Shown piece after piece: positions 22,201 through 37,200 of a DNA stretch of 64,000 bases. The stretch is from positions 248,001-312,000 of the forward strand of contig JAHQIW010000051.1 in assembly GCA_019055375.1 (NCBI GenBank). The letters run 5' to 3'. This stretch comes from Parelaphostrongylus tenuis. Taxonomy: Eukaryota > Nematoda > Chromadorea > Rhabditida > Metastrongylidae. The notes beneath the pieces were generated by a model. It was not told where the DNA came from and did no database searches. It worked only from the letters and a program-made list of their open reading frames with translations. Both the position numbers and the translations under genes were made by a program. Each line of letters opens with the position of its first letter. The first letter of the stretch is position 1.

Positions 22201-25200
22201 GAAGCAAACCGATTGTTGCATGTGCAGGTAAAATCTCGTGTTAGGAATTATATCAGTTTTCGACCGAGTCCTCCAAAGAGTTACTGAAGAAAATAAACCT
22301 CGTAATGTGTTGGACGAATACGAACCACATTGCCCCTGCAGCTTTTCAACTGATGTGGTGTTATACAATAATATGAGGAATTAGCACATCCTGTCGAAGT
22401 TGAAAAATTAACAATACGTATTATCTTTCGCCAATTATTGAACTATCCACAAATTTACTTAGATCTATATCTTTTGCCAAGACTCGGTGCTGTCTAATGG
22501 GATCCGATTGTTAGACAGAAGTAAAGCGCATCTACACATTTTGCTTGACTATTTTTGCTCTTTTGACGAGAGTTGTGCAAAGATGGCGCACCAGATTTAG
22601 CCGCGAGTTGATGATAACTCATCAGATCGGCGATTTTTAGAAATGTTTATCTGCAATAAACAGCCCCGTCACCTGATTAAAGCTTTTGGTCATCTTGAAG
22701 GATGCAATAACGGCGCACAGTGGTGCACATACGACGCATTCGTGAACATTATCAGCTTATACAGGAGACGTGTTAACTTTGAATCCGAAATTTTGAGCCT
22801 GACCAATGCCTCAGTTTTACTCACTAATCGTAGACGCCGTTTTCGAGCGGTTGTGATGCTCGTCGCGACGCGTAGAGGTCGAATTCTATCCCAACGCTCT
22901 TCGGCACTCAACAATAAAGCCTTATGGAACACCACATGCAAGCTATCCTCAAGACTGCAAAGAGACAGGCTCCGGAAAAACGAATAGAATGCTAGAAGTA
23001 CTGGGATCCGCACAATGAAAAAACAAAGTAGTGAAGACGGATAGATAAAGTGTTTGGAAAAGTATACTAAGGTGCCCATAAGGAAATTTGAAAACAACGA
23101 GGTGGAAAGCCTAAGGCTCCAATAACGTAGCATTCAATGCAAAAAATTTAATGTGAGTAGAGATAGCTTTTGAGTCTGGTTTAACCCTATGTGCCTCCAG
23201 CACTATATCCTCACAATTGATCGGTTTCACAAAGCTCAATAGAGGGATTTTTTTCAAAACCACCTAATACCTTGTTGGGAGAATTTGGATACTGAATAAG
23301 GGAATATTTCATGTTAGAAAATCTAACTGATTTTTTACTTTAGGGTCTATTAGAAATCTAGGTGTAAGCAAAACATATGTTTCTGACGCTGTAATCTGAG
23401 CTGCAGTTCTCCAAATATCATATGCATTAGAAAGATTAGGTGATCGCTGTATTGTAAATTTGAAATTGAACTGGTGTGTTTCCTAGCCAAATACTACTTT
23501 TCATTGGAAGTTGGGGTGGGCCATTGGTGTCATTCACCTAACTTTGAAAATCTAAAATTCACATTCCCCGTTCTTACTGCTACTTTTCTTTAGCGCATTG
23601 CCGTTTGTGGACGGTTTGTTGATGACCATTTATTTGTTCTCGATTGAATTACTAAATTATCTAAGGTATCTGGTGTCCTTTACTCGCCATTATCACCTCT
23701 TTTGGATTACTACTGTGGTTGGGTGAACTCTACAATGCTATTGTAAATGTATCGCCCTTTCTTGTTCTATGTGAGTTCACTTCATAGTTTTAAACGATGT
23801 TTACTTCTAATACTTGTGGAGAAGGGTTTTACATGAAGAAAAGCTTGAGTTTGAATTGAATCGTTCCAAAGAATTTTGCTATTCTAATTCTTACCACAAA
23901 AATTGCTTCGACATGGTCTTTCATATTCACTAATTGACGTTTATAAATGCATCGGAATAAATATATGTAATTCCACCACGCTACTAAGATCATTTATGCG
24001 CTCGCCTGGTTATTTTGCTGTAAAATAGGTATGAAAGGTAAACTCAAGGCTCAGATGACCTAATTATAGGTATTGGCATCGATGACCTCTTTATTATGTC
24101 TGCTGAATGGCACCGTACAAATCCAGATCATTCACCGGCTCGACGCGTTGCTGACACTCTGTCAGAAGCGGCGGTGGCCATTACCATCACTTCAGTTACT
24201 GACATTGTAAGCGCTATTATTTTTAGTGAATAGTTTTAAGTCATCAAAGCATAGAGGTCAAAACGGTGGTCACTTTCTAAGGAATGAACTATGCGTACAA
24301 TTCACTGAAAATCGCTGAAATATACCCCTTAACGTAGAGTGATATCTAAAACTTTTGCGTCAGCAGGGACTTAAACCCGCATTCAATCCTGTCCGGGGCA
24401 TGCTTTATCCATTGCATCACTGACACTTGTTTTTGCACTACTCTTTCTACGCTACCGCGCATCTATCTGTCACCAACCAACAAGCGCCTTGACACAGAAG
24501 TTTTGCACATCACTCTACATCAATGTGTATATTTTCATAACACCACACCATCACTAGAAGAGGCTAAATAAAAGAGTTTTGTTTAAACATTCAATACTTA
24601 ATATCTGTCAGCGTAACTGGGTTCATTGTCGATATCAACTACCCATACCACACCGTTTGACCGTTGGTTGGAAGAGTGAGAGAAAGAGTGGTGCAAGGGA
24701 TAAAGCGCGCGCTCCTTGATAAGGTGAAATGCGGGTCCAAGTCCCGGCTGGCGCAAAAGTTTTGCACATCACTCTACATTTGTGGGTATATTTATAACAT
24801 CATACCACCGCTAGAAGGTGTTAAATAAATTAATTTTGCTTAATTACGGAAATGACTGAGTGCACTTTTAGGGAAATACGATGACTTTCGATGGCTTACC
24901 GACCTATCAATTATAAAGTGTTGTTAGTTTTTCATAAGGGCCTGGTACCAACTTTTTTATACCGAGGCTATAAAAGGTTCGATGAGCCGACGGCTTGCGA
25001 CAAATTCTTATTATTATTGGGCATTAATTTGACTAGAAAGAATACAGAGCAGACGCTGTTCAATCATTTAAATAATCATATTTTGACTTACTGCAACACA
25101 CTCAAATTTACCTTATTCATCATCGTTTAATCAAAGTATACGCAATTGTATACAATTATCAATAGTTTTGACGTCGCTTGGAACCGTCAGAAATAATGGA

Positions 25201-28200
25201 GCAATTTTTTTGCGTGTACCTGCTTCCGAAGTAGTTTCAGGAGCTACTTATATGAGACAGTCTTTGATATTTCTTATAAAAACGGAAGGGTTAAGTCAAA
25301 TATTCATTAAAAAATATAGAGTGTAGGCAAAATGTGACCTCAGGTGGGAGTTGAACCCATGTTCCACCTCAACCGGAGGCGCGTGCTACCACTACACTAA
25401 CCAAGAGTATGTGGACTACCAAGTATTGGTTGTAGCGTAAACAAATCTGGTACTCTCGAGTAGAGAACTGTCACTTTCGTGGGAGCATATCTACTGGCTC
25501 ATTCCATGCTTGATGTTGTTGTAACCAAACTATCTATACCGCATGCCACAAGAATTCTAGAAAGGCAGTTGCTCATTACCATCTCCTTCATCGGAACCTG
25601 CTTGCAGGTCACGTTTGCCATCGGAATTTTTACAACTCTGCCCGGTGTTCGAATGTTCTGTCTCTATACCAGTGTACAAGTTGCGTTCACTTACATCTAT
25701 CAGGTGTGATTAATCTTCTCAATGTTAGATTAGAATTTCTGCAAAAAAAACTTATTGGCTGAAAATTAGCATTTTGACTGATTTAATACGAATAAAATCG
25801 ATATCCAATTTCAGCTCACATTCTTCTCTCCCATTCTCGCCTATGCTGCTGAAATGGAAAATAATGGCACTCATTCCTTACTTTTTCGGAAAGCTATGGA
25901 AACGAACGAATCAAGTGCTCTGGATGCTGTTCTATTTTATCTATTTTTATTAAATGAACAAAAAATTCCTTTAGCGTTTTCACTAAAATTCTCATTCTCA
26001 AGACGGAAAACTAGTTCCCATCTGCTAGACTAAGGATTAAAGTACATAGCTAACTATGGTTGTGAAAAGATTCAGAAGGAGTCAAAGAATCAAATGAGGC
26101 TCTCAGCTTTGACCAAATCTCGAGAGATGCGCCATGCATTCGTTTTCAACATTTAGCTTCGTTTGAGATGATTGAGTGCATAACTGGCTTTCACAATGAT
26201 GCGCAGTGGCCTATAGATGTGACGACTCAGTGCTGTATCCTTCCAGACAAGTCTGACATCGCTTTACCGATCCCAGAGTGATGGAAAGCTTTGTAAGCCC
26301 TGAACGCAAAATTGGACCATCAACTTTGTGTGTCACGCAGAGCACCTTTGACCGCTGCGCCACATGCTTCCTTAGGGAATAAAGCGAAGAAATGGGTTTT
26401 CCATAAGTGGAAGGATTGCAATGGTTTAGTAACAAGAAGTCAAAGAGTTATACCACTAGCTTCTTGCTCTCAATGTTCGCGTTCAAACGCAATACAAGTT
26501 CTTGCGAGCAAAAAGAATAGAGCATCGCTATAAACCATTATTACTACTATCAAATGGCATTCCAGCTACGAAATGGAAACTCTTTTTATTGGCTGGTTCA
26601 GTGTCAAGAAAGCCGCATATGCGTTCGGATTTATCAACGAAAGAGGCTCCTTCAAGTAAGGTTGATAAATTTATGAGAAAAATTGACTTTTCAGATATTT
26701 TCCTCTATTTTCTAGAAAGTCTGGCTTATGCTTAGGAAAAAATTTCAATCAAGTCACCAACAATTCTGTTAATAGTTTAGAGGACCTGGAAAAGGGAAAT
26801 GGATGGAAGTCAAAATTAAGTGAAGCACTCAAAAAGTTTGAAACAAAATTGGAACAACATGAGAAGGTGGGAAAATTTTAAGGGCTTGAGAATATTGAAG
26901 AGGAATATACAAGGAAAGAATTTATAAGAACGAATAGGATATTAGATGTAATATCATTATATTATCATCAATGAGCAGTTTTAAATATTAGGTTGGCAAA
27001 TAAGTGTTATCACATCAATAATTTTTCAAGAAAACAATTTATTGAACATTAACAAAGATACCTTCTTACCTAGATATGTATCATTACAATCAATAATTTC
27101 TTGCCAAGTTTTTGGTAATTTTTCGACACCTCAACTACGGATTCCTGGCACTTTGTAGCAATATACTCAGGCAGGTGCTTAATCACATTATTGACTTTGG
27201 CAAAGTGTTTTACTGTCAAGGAATATTCCAGCTACCTGAAAAGATGGTAATCACTTGGACGAACATCTAGGCTATACGGTGGATGAATCTAATGTTCTCA
27301 CTCTGATTCCTCAACTTTTGCAATGTCAGACGAGCAATATGTGGGCGAACGATGTCATGATGCAAAATAACGCCGCTTCGATAGAATTGTAGCAACCGAT
27401 TTTGACATGTTGGTGTCGCTTTCGCTAAGCTGCTTGAACCATCTTTATTTCTTCGACGACCGCCGGTGATAGGAAGGCAGCGTCGCGCCGTCGCGTGTGC
27501 GGCAGTTCCACACGCGGTATCTGAGTCTCTGTGTGAGAATTTTCTCTGCTTCCCACATCTCCACTGCCACGAGCGCCTTCATTCTCCACGATACGAGACA
27601 CCTGCGTTACAATGCTGACTGAGATCGTGAGAAAATTGAGAGTGAGAACAACAGCAGAGGAGAGTGGCTATGCAAAAACAATTAAAAAACAAAGCTTATT
27701 TGTCAAAAATGATTTTGCATATTGCTATACAATGGAATTCTTCCACTGATGTGATGTATGAGCATTATTTATTGCTGCGGTCTTTGTCATTTCACCAATT
27801 TAAAAATGTACATTGATTATGGCAGATATAGAAGATGGGATAGATTCATTTTCTACTATGATTATCTCTGTAGAAGTCATTTCAATGAAATTACATCATT
27901 CCATGATGAGAGTGCTTCCTCAGAACCAGAGTTCGTCTTCTCGCATAGATCGTGCTGTCTGGCGTCTGTCTTCTCACACGATGCGCCGCCTATCTCACGG
28001 GGCGCGGCGCCGCCATTGCATAGCTGAGGAGATTCGACGTCGCGCGATGTGGACGAAAGACTACATGGTCCCCAAAAGGTTATGTAGTTCATAGATCAAC
28101 CGTCATGCGGCTATGTGCTTTACATAAGCTTTGTGTCGCTTCGGTGGGAGAATGACCCAAGAAACTCGTACAAAGGGCGTTCACCAATCTTAAGTTTTTT

Positions 28201-31200
28201 AGTGTTTATCCCCAAGTAAAAAAATTTATGTGGTTACAAGAAATAAAATGGCTTACAAATCTAGAATCTCAAGATCACGAGCTCTCGAATGAGACTGGAC
28301 ACTGTAAGAAAGGCTAAGAAATAAATCTCTTGTGAATGAATAAGAATAACAAAATAAGTTACAACAACAAAGAAAAATAATAAGTAAGGAAGTAAGAATA
28401 ACAAGAAAGCAGTCAAGGCATAGTTGCCAACCATTAGGTTACATATATTGTTTTATAGTTTTTTCAAGTTGATATTCTAGGTTTTTTTCCATGCATGACA
28501 TGCGAATGCTGTTTATCGATTTTCGGTTCATTTTCCAGTTATTAAATTATTCGGCTTTTCTTGGATTTAGCGAACGGCTTCGTTACTTTTTACATTTTTT
28601 CGTCCTCATATTTGTCAATGATTTTTTAGCACTATGCGATTCACCCACGGATCTCCTCTTTGAGGGATCCTGCCCTGGTTAGTCGCTAGGGCGCGTCCCT
28701 TGGTGGTGGATAGGAAAACTCAAAGCGAACCAAAAGCGGCCGTGTGCTTCCCAGAGACGCAGGCGGATTCAGTGAGTGAGCTCTCTGCTTTCTGCAGATG
28801 CGATTTGACAAAACTCTATGGTACCAATCCTATGAGTCAAGTGGGCCAAAAGCCTGCAATCAGGCTGCTGGGAAGTGCATGGGAGGCGGTTAGGAGTAGC
28901 CTCCAACAAATAAGCTCCTCCCGCTCCTCCGGGAAGATTGGCAAGCTACTTGTGAGTACCCAGCCCCCACGTTCGCAGTCTGGCAAGCTATACGTTGGGT
29001 GCCCAAATGCCAAAAACTGTAACAAATATGGGCCTCATTCCCCTGACCCCGAAAGAACTCTTGGTACGGCAGCACCAGGTAGGACGAATACGGGGAGGTT
29101 ACTAAAACCTCAAGGTCGAACTAGGCTGCCAAAATCGGAACGGACTAAAATGATGATCTGTACCTACAACACAAGAACACGTGCTCACGAATCCGCTGTG
29201 GAAGATCTATTGATTCAAGCAAGAAGGATTAGGTACGTATTACCAATGTCCCAATGGATTAGGTACCAATGACAGGTACGACGTCATTGGTCTAGCTGAG
29301 ACGCGAAGACGGGATCCTTTTCACGCTGTTTATGACACTGGAGAAGAACTGTTCTTTGGAACATGCTATAGAAGAGGTGTCGGCGGCGTTGGCGTCCTCG
29401 TCATCAAGTTTGACCATGAAACATCGATTCATTTGAACATTTAACAAACCGGATAGGACGACTGAGGTTGAAATGATGTGCTTAAATGCCGGCTATGACC
29501 ATCTTCGTTGCTTACGCACAAACATCAAGCTATGACGAAGACGAAGCCGAAACAAGACCCATATCTTTTTTGAAGGTCATTGTTGAAGATTTTAGCGCCA
29601 AAATTGGACCTAGGAGAACGTCTCAAGAACGTCACATTGGGCCCACGGACTAGAACGGAATGAACACTGTGAAAGGTTATCTGAGTTTATATGACAACCC
29701 AACCATCCGTGGTAACTCACAATTTCAAAAGCCTCACTCTCAGCGATGGACGTGGGAGTCTCTCAATGGAGGGAACCATAACGAAATAGACCACATCTTA
29801 GTAAATCGAAGGTTTTGCCTGACCGGTCGCTGTTGTTCCTAAGTTCTACACGGGATTAGACCATCGCCTCCTTCGCGCAACGCTCTGCTTTTCGCGGATA
29901 GGAGAGAAAGCAGCTAAGTTTAAACAACGAAGTCCCAGAACTACCATAAACTGGATGTATTAAAATCACTAGTCAGCTCTTGGGAAGATACCGCTGTCGA
30001 CTGACGAAGAATACGATCGGCTCGTTGAGTATCTTCAGGTTGGCGCTATGAAAACCGAAAGTCCTAAAGTCATAAAAAAGCGCTTGTCTCCACAAACACT
30101 CGAGCTAATAAGTCAACGTGGAATCGCACGAGCTACAAGCAAGCGAAACCTTACGTCCCAACTTGCGAAACGCTGCACAAAGGACATAAAAGAAGACCTT
30201 GAAAGAGAAGAGCAGCAGTTACAGTAGAAGGTGCCGAAGCTGGGAAGAGTATTTGCAAAGCCCAGCGAGACTTCGCCAAATGTAAGACCAAGATGATTGC
30301 TTGCCCTGACGGGACACTTGCAGCTTCCAGAAGAGCAATGCAGAAAATCATCCACTGGTACTATTCGGATTTCTTCGCTAGCCATGTCCTCTCACCGTCG
30401 TATAACTTGATAAAACTGACGTTCTGCCAGTTCTCCCTTCCGAAATTCGACATGCTATAACTTCGGTGAAGAACAGAACAACACCCAGTCCAGACAGGAT
30501 TAGACCAAAACACCTGAAGTACCTACCGCCAGTTTTCATCAACACCCTGGCTCGGCTCTTCACTCGCTACCTGCCAGAATGCAAGGTTCCTATTCAGTGG
30601 AGAACCAGCAAGAGCGTGTTGTTGCTCAGAAAGGAAGACCTTTACGGCATAGGCGATTATCGCCCAATCTGCTTGCTGTCCGTTGTCTATAAGCTCTTCT
30701 CTCGAGTCATTCTAAACAGGATTGACAGAAGAACACAGGGCTAAGGGCTGCCATGCAAACAATCAGTGTTTCGAAAAGGATTCAGTGTCATAGAGCGCAT
30801 CCACACGATCACGAGACTCATTGATGTTCCGCGAGAGTACAAAATACTGTCTGTCTCACCTTCATCGACTTGAAGAAAGCCTTTGATTCAGTGGAAATAC
30901 AAGCAGTTACGGAGACTCTAGATAACCAGGGCGTCCCTTCTCGGTACATAGAGATCTTTCGTGAGCTGTATAATGATTTCACGACCATGATATCTGCATT
31001 TTACAAGAATATCACCATCGAGTAAGAAGAGGGGTTCAACAAGGCGATACAATCTCAGCAAAATTATTTACTGCCACCCTCCAAAACGTCATGCGAACAT
31101 TAGAATGGGACGGTGTGGGAGTAAAAATCGACCCATCTTTGCTTTGCTGATGATATCGTCTCCATAACATTGAGATCAGCCAACCGGAGCTAATGCTGAT

Positions 31201-34200
31201 TGATTTCGACAGCGCCTTTGGAAAAATTGGACACAATCAAATCTAACGAAAACGACGTTCATGAGGAACGGATGGGTTTTGAATGCCCCATTCACGCTCA
31301 ACGGAACGAACATCTCCGAATACTCTAGTTGCGTCTATGTAGGTCGTAAAATCAATATGATGAACGACCTAGCTCCAGAGTTGAGCAGGAGGAAACGAGC
31401 GGCTTGGGAAACTTTCAAAAGCACCGAAGATGTAGTGAAGAGGACAAAGAATATCCGACTGCTGCGTACCCACCTTTTCGACTCGACGATTATCCCTGCC
31501 CTAACTTATGCTGCAGAAACGTGGTCGCTACGTAAGCAGGATGAAAGATCACTTGCCGTTATCGAACGCGCAGTCGAAAGGTCGATGCTAGGAGTATCTC
31601 GTATCTTGCAAATGAGACAAAGGATCCGAACTTCCGACCTACGTCAACGATCGAAAATCAGAGACGCCGTTCTACACGCCAGGATATCGAAATTAAGGTG
31701 GGCCGGACACGTGATGCGCTTCACGACAACCGATGGACGAGAGCCGTTACCGACTGGATTCCTCGGGATCACGCGCTCTACAGGAAGACCACCGACTCGA
31801 TGGTCCAACTTCTTTACGAAAGCCACAGAAAAAGGATATGAAGCCCAGCGAATCCTTAGAGCGAGGGGGGCTCACTGGGTTACTCTTGCACGCGATAGGG
31901 AAAAATAGAAGTGTTTCTGGCATCTGCTCGTGTCACTCGACGATCAACGGGACGACAAGTGATACAGGTGATTCGATCCATCTTGCAGTTTTTTCCAATG
32001 TTCGGATCCCGATAATTCCAGCATTAAAGTCATTTTTTGTTTTCTTCTCGAACGTCATAGAATATTGTTTAAGCGTGTCTCTTTCTGATCTCGAAAATAG
32101 CGTGGGCGTAGCGTTGCATGGGGATTTCGCTGCCCACATCGGAGCGTGTTGCGGGTGAGGTTCAGGCCTCACGCGCACCGCGGCGACTACCACAGCGACT
32201 CGGCTGCGGAACAGTAATAATTAAAACCACTGTAAAATTGTTAACGTGAAAGTCAGTCTTGTCGTACAAAGCAGTCCACGTGCAGTAAAAATGGAAAGCT
32301 TTTTGTTTTAGCATAAAGACGGGGCCACTCATGAAGAAACATTCGTCAACAAACTTTTTCGCGAATTTATTGGTCCATTCATTCTGGAACGTAGCACTCG
32401 GGTAAATTTTCTCTATGTAAATGTCTGTTAATCTTTCCATGCTGAATAATTTTGAAGAGACTTTCTTTGTATTCTTTTTCAAAGGTGGTTTCAGATATGT
32501 GCCATGCTTTTATACGGAATCTATCTCATCTTAGCCATTTATGGTTGCCTAAACATTAAAGAAGGTCTCGATCCAAAGTTTCTTGTGAGGGAATCCTTTT
32601 ATTTGAGCACCTTTTACAAACTTATTGACGAGTCATTCTGGAAAGAAGGTGAGATAACTTACCTTGGAATGAAGTGCGGAGTTTTTCTGTGCAAAAAAGT
32701 ATGATAGATATTCACATATCCCATAATTCCTTCGGGATCTGTCTACACAGCCTCATTGATTGCAGTATTTACTCAACTAATTAAATTATTCTTCAAAATA
32801 CGGGAAATAGGATAAGAGATGAGGCGATGCATTTGGGCCAAAACATTTTTCAATTGCAGAAACACTCTTTTCCGATGTTTTCGCGGTCTTTTTTATATTT
32901 ATCTGACAATGGCACCGGTTGATCATTCTGTGGACTATTAATAGTATCACAGGAGGTAAACGAGAATACTTTGCAAGTCATCAGTGTCCTCCAACGTATA
33001 ACTACCCGTAGTGAAGTCCTATGTGCACCTTAACTCACTCGGAGTTCTAGGGTAACCTCCGGCATTTTTGTGCTTGGTCGAAAGAGTTCAAAAAGCATAG
33101 GGCAAGACTTTTAATCGTGCGACAACAGGTCTAGGAGATACATATTGATATGCCAACGGTCAAGACCAACTTAACAATATTGTTACCACTTCTTTTAAGA
33201 AGTCGAGAAAGAGTTTTACACCTTTAGAGTGTGCAAAAACTCCGAAAATTTTTGTGTTCTCTTAAGGCCTACAAATGCAGGTAGTTGTAAATCGACCTCC
33301 GGATCTCTATAATACATCAACGCGAAAGGAGTTCTCTAGAATGTTAAGTGGTATGTTACTCCATTTTTTTGTTAATTTGCCGAGTAAGCATTCACAAAAT
33401 CCCCTCTTGTATGCGAGAAAAATGAGAGGAAATCAACAACTTTGGTTGATTTTGAAGTCATTTTGACGTGGCAAGATTGTCTAATTTTTTAGAGCTTTTC
33501 TTTAACAGTTTTGCTTCATAGGAGCTATTAACTACTATGGGAGTGAGGCTTCTATCAAGCAATAACGCTCAACAAATTTTTATACACAAATTTTCAATAG
33601 CTTTACAGCGAGTGAGGGTTAGAAATGGAGATAAGTAAATTGATTCACTGATTAATGATGAATAAGGTCGATTGTTGCTCCCTATGAAGCGATTCCCTAC
33701 CGAGCAAGCAATCGTCGCTCAGTCACCCACTTACGGCTAACTAGAATTTCCATCTTTCTTGTAAGAATAGTGATATGGGAAATGCTCAGAAGGACATTAT
33801 TAGGCTGAGGAAAAAAATCCTTGATACCTGCGAAGAATTCAAATTCCATGTTTATTTCACATTGTGTCGCCTCTTGTAATTTCACGAGAATATCTCAGGA
33901 ATCTATTGGATTTACCCGATCAATCACGATCGTAGTGAACGTTAGCTTCCAGAAGGTCAATCTCCGCCATCAGTTGCACGTCAAAATCCATTTGGCCAAA
34001 AAGTCATGATCTGCGATTGATGGCATTTTGAAGGTGTCTTGCATTTCGAACTCATTCCCAAATGGTGCGCCATCAATGCCAGACTCTACTGCGAGCAGCT
34101 GGACTGAGTCTACGATAAGTTGGAGGAAAAGTACTCGACACTGATTTGTCGAAAGCACGTGCTGTTTCAGCAAGAAGATGCCAAACCTCGCACCGCAAAA

Positions 34201-37200
34201 AGGATTGAGGAAAAGATTGATGAATTGAAGGGAGTCGAGATATTGCTGCACGCAGTCTACAGTCCAGATGCTCGGCTGTCCGATTATGGCCTTTTCCACT
34301 TAACAGTAGCAATTTCCTGCTTGGACGCCGATCTGAGAGATTTGATCAAGTTAAAGAGGCATGTCAGGAGTTTTTGATTCAAAGCCTAAGGAATGGTATC
34401 TGCAGCACATCTGAAAGCTTACAGATCGTTGGCAGAAGGTCGTGGATAATGATGGTTTTTTTGGATAGTAATTATTGATGTTTTTTAATTAAATTCATGT
34501 ATAAATTTTGGTTGACAGCGGGTGTTAAAGGACTATTCCCTCAAAGTAATAGCATTGATTTCACTTAGCGGTAGTCTTTCGTTAGTCACCACTGAATACG
34601 TGCGATAGGTATCCAGTCGCCTTTTCGGAGTTTGATGGAGTAAAGTATGTATCGCATTTCCATCCTAATGATCAATGTCAGAAGCTTCATACCTTTCAAT
34701 CACTAGCAAAGAAATTTCTTACAGCATCAACAGACCACAACTAACTTTGACTGTCTTATTAGGTGCTGTTTTTCTGTACAAACATCCTAGGTTGTGTAAT
34801 TAACCATTTGAAAACTTCACTGAACATTTCAAGATTTCGAGAACACGTATTACACGATGAGCCATAACGCTACGATGATATGGCTAAAAGCATATGAAAT
34901 GCACTTGGAAAGAGAAAAGAACGAACTGAACATCGAGAAGCCATCGAGGTAAGCAGATAGTTGCGAAAGATGTAGGTACGTGAAGGACATCAGCACATCA
35001 CAAGAGATAGATATAAGGAGCTTGATATGAGTGGTTGCAATCCGGCATTTGAAAGTCAGTACATTTTTTCCACAAACACAAAACACAAGTCTTACAGCTC
35101 TTCTGAATGGTACCGGCGCTGCCGTGACTGGCTGCTTGTGGCCGGCGGCCGACGACTTTGGGAGAAAGATATGGTATGGGGACAAAATCAAGAGGTGCTC
35201 TTGTTTAAATATGTATATTCTATTCTTTTCATCAACTTTAGCCTCTTCCAGCAATTTCGCCTGTGAATTGCTGTGATTCATTTATGCACAAAGAGAATTT
35301 TTCACGTGGGAGAAGTAAATTGTGAAAGAAGATTTTTGTTAATCTATGAAAAATTCCTGGTTGACCTATAGTTGATTATTTGTAATGTATTCTTTTTCTC
35401 CTCAGCTAAAAAATCTTGCGTCAGTCGTTTGTCAATCAATGTTCAGTGTTGTGAGGTTGACATCAAAGAGCTAAACGCTGTCATCTACTTACCATGAAGC
35501 GCACTTTGAATTGGATAATGTGCTCTTTTATCTTAGCCGTTCCAGACTCACTCATACCTAATTGTAACTAACAACATCATCACAATCTATTAGCACATGT
35601 TCAGATCTACATTTCCATTTATTTCGAGTATCCATGTGATCGACTGTTTTTAAAACCTCGTGATAAACATTCAAAATTAAGTCCAAAAAATGAATGCTTT
35701 TAGCCTAAACGAGGTTTTTTTGGATTTAATTCGAGTATTTTCATGGACCAGACTCAAACTTCGATATATCTGATAATTATTACTTGAGCCAACATGGGAA
35801 CTGGAGCACTCCGAGAGGACTGGCTAAAGACGAAGGGCCTGCCCTACCAGCGAGGCTGCCAAGGCCGAAACACGTATATATGGCTGCACAAGTGCCCACA
35901 ATAGACCACATGACATGTTGCGTCAAATATTAATTTTCAGATTTACAATTCCACTTGCTACTTCTGTCTTCCGTATAGTTTTGATCGAAAAAACTTTCAA
36001 TCAAATCGTGTGAGCAGCAACCATTGAATATTGCGATTTCCTAAATGCATCTAACAGTAGCATTGATGCGTCGCTGTGAAACACAAGAGAATGAACGAAT
36101 AAATTCGGACTCTTTACTTACTTTTCAAACTCAAAGGTATTTGCTCTTCATGACCAGTCAATTTGAAATTTGGGGGAAAAATCTAAAAGTCTGAAAACTT
36201 TTTTATACCAGTAGCAGATACACTAAGACTCAACAAGAACTGCGCATTTCCCAAAGTAAACATCCAACACGTCGATGAATATTCCAACGAATCGACGGTT
36301 ATGACCATATTTACGTTAGAAGAATGACCTTCTCCAATTTCTCCGTTCTCGAAAATTCTGAACCAAGTTCTATGCCAATTCTCAATTTCATTATACTTAG
36401 TTTGCTAGATAGAATGGCATAAGATTTGACATTTAGTAATAAGTAGATCTAAGGCACAATAATAACTCCCAAGACCAGACACCTCCTAACCTCGGATTTT
36501 CCAGTACTTCCTTGTTTTTTCTTATTGAGCCAAACGCAGGGTTTTTATGATAATACTTATTTAAACAGCTGATGTTTCGAAAGTTTCGCCTTCTTCACAG
36601 CCTGGAAAATCAGGCTATAAACACAGCCCAGTCGGCCAAATACCTCCATTATTCCTCTAGAAAATCACCAAACCTAGATTTCAATCTCATGAAGCACAAA
36701 AATTAACATTCAACATACTCACCGCTTTTTATAAGTACTGAGTTGTTCGATTAAAGCTACCGGACAGAAATCACATAGGCTCGCAATGTATCTTCCCCAT
36801 CGAAATAACTGTCTTAAACACTGCTTCATATAAGTAGTCATTTTTCAAATCATCATTAGTAACTGCTCCTTTCTATGATTAAAGTAAATTCTGTCATATT
36901 TATCAGGTTTCAGGACTTTTATGAATTGAAGGCGTTCCGCTTCCAAGTTGGTCTCAGAAACTACCGTACAGCAACGGATCATACGAACAGTTGTAAACTT
37001 ATGCGCGAGATTGCCTCCAAATATGCAGTTTTCAATGTGACGACGTTCCACGAGTACTATCCGTTTGCGGATCAGGTGAAGATTGGCTATATGGAAGTCC
37101 TCTTCAAATTTTGACTGGAACTCCAAAATTCATACTGAATGAGCAGAAATCCTAATGAGAACTGTTGCTACTAATTTATAATTCTGGGCTTATTCATGGT

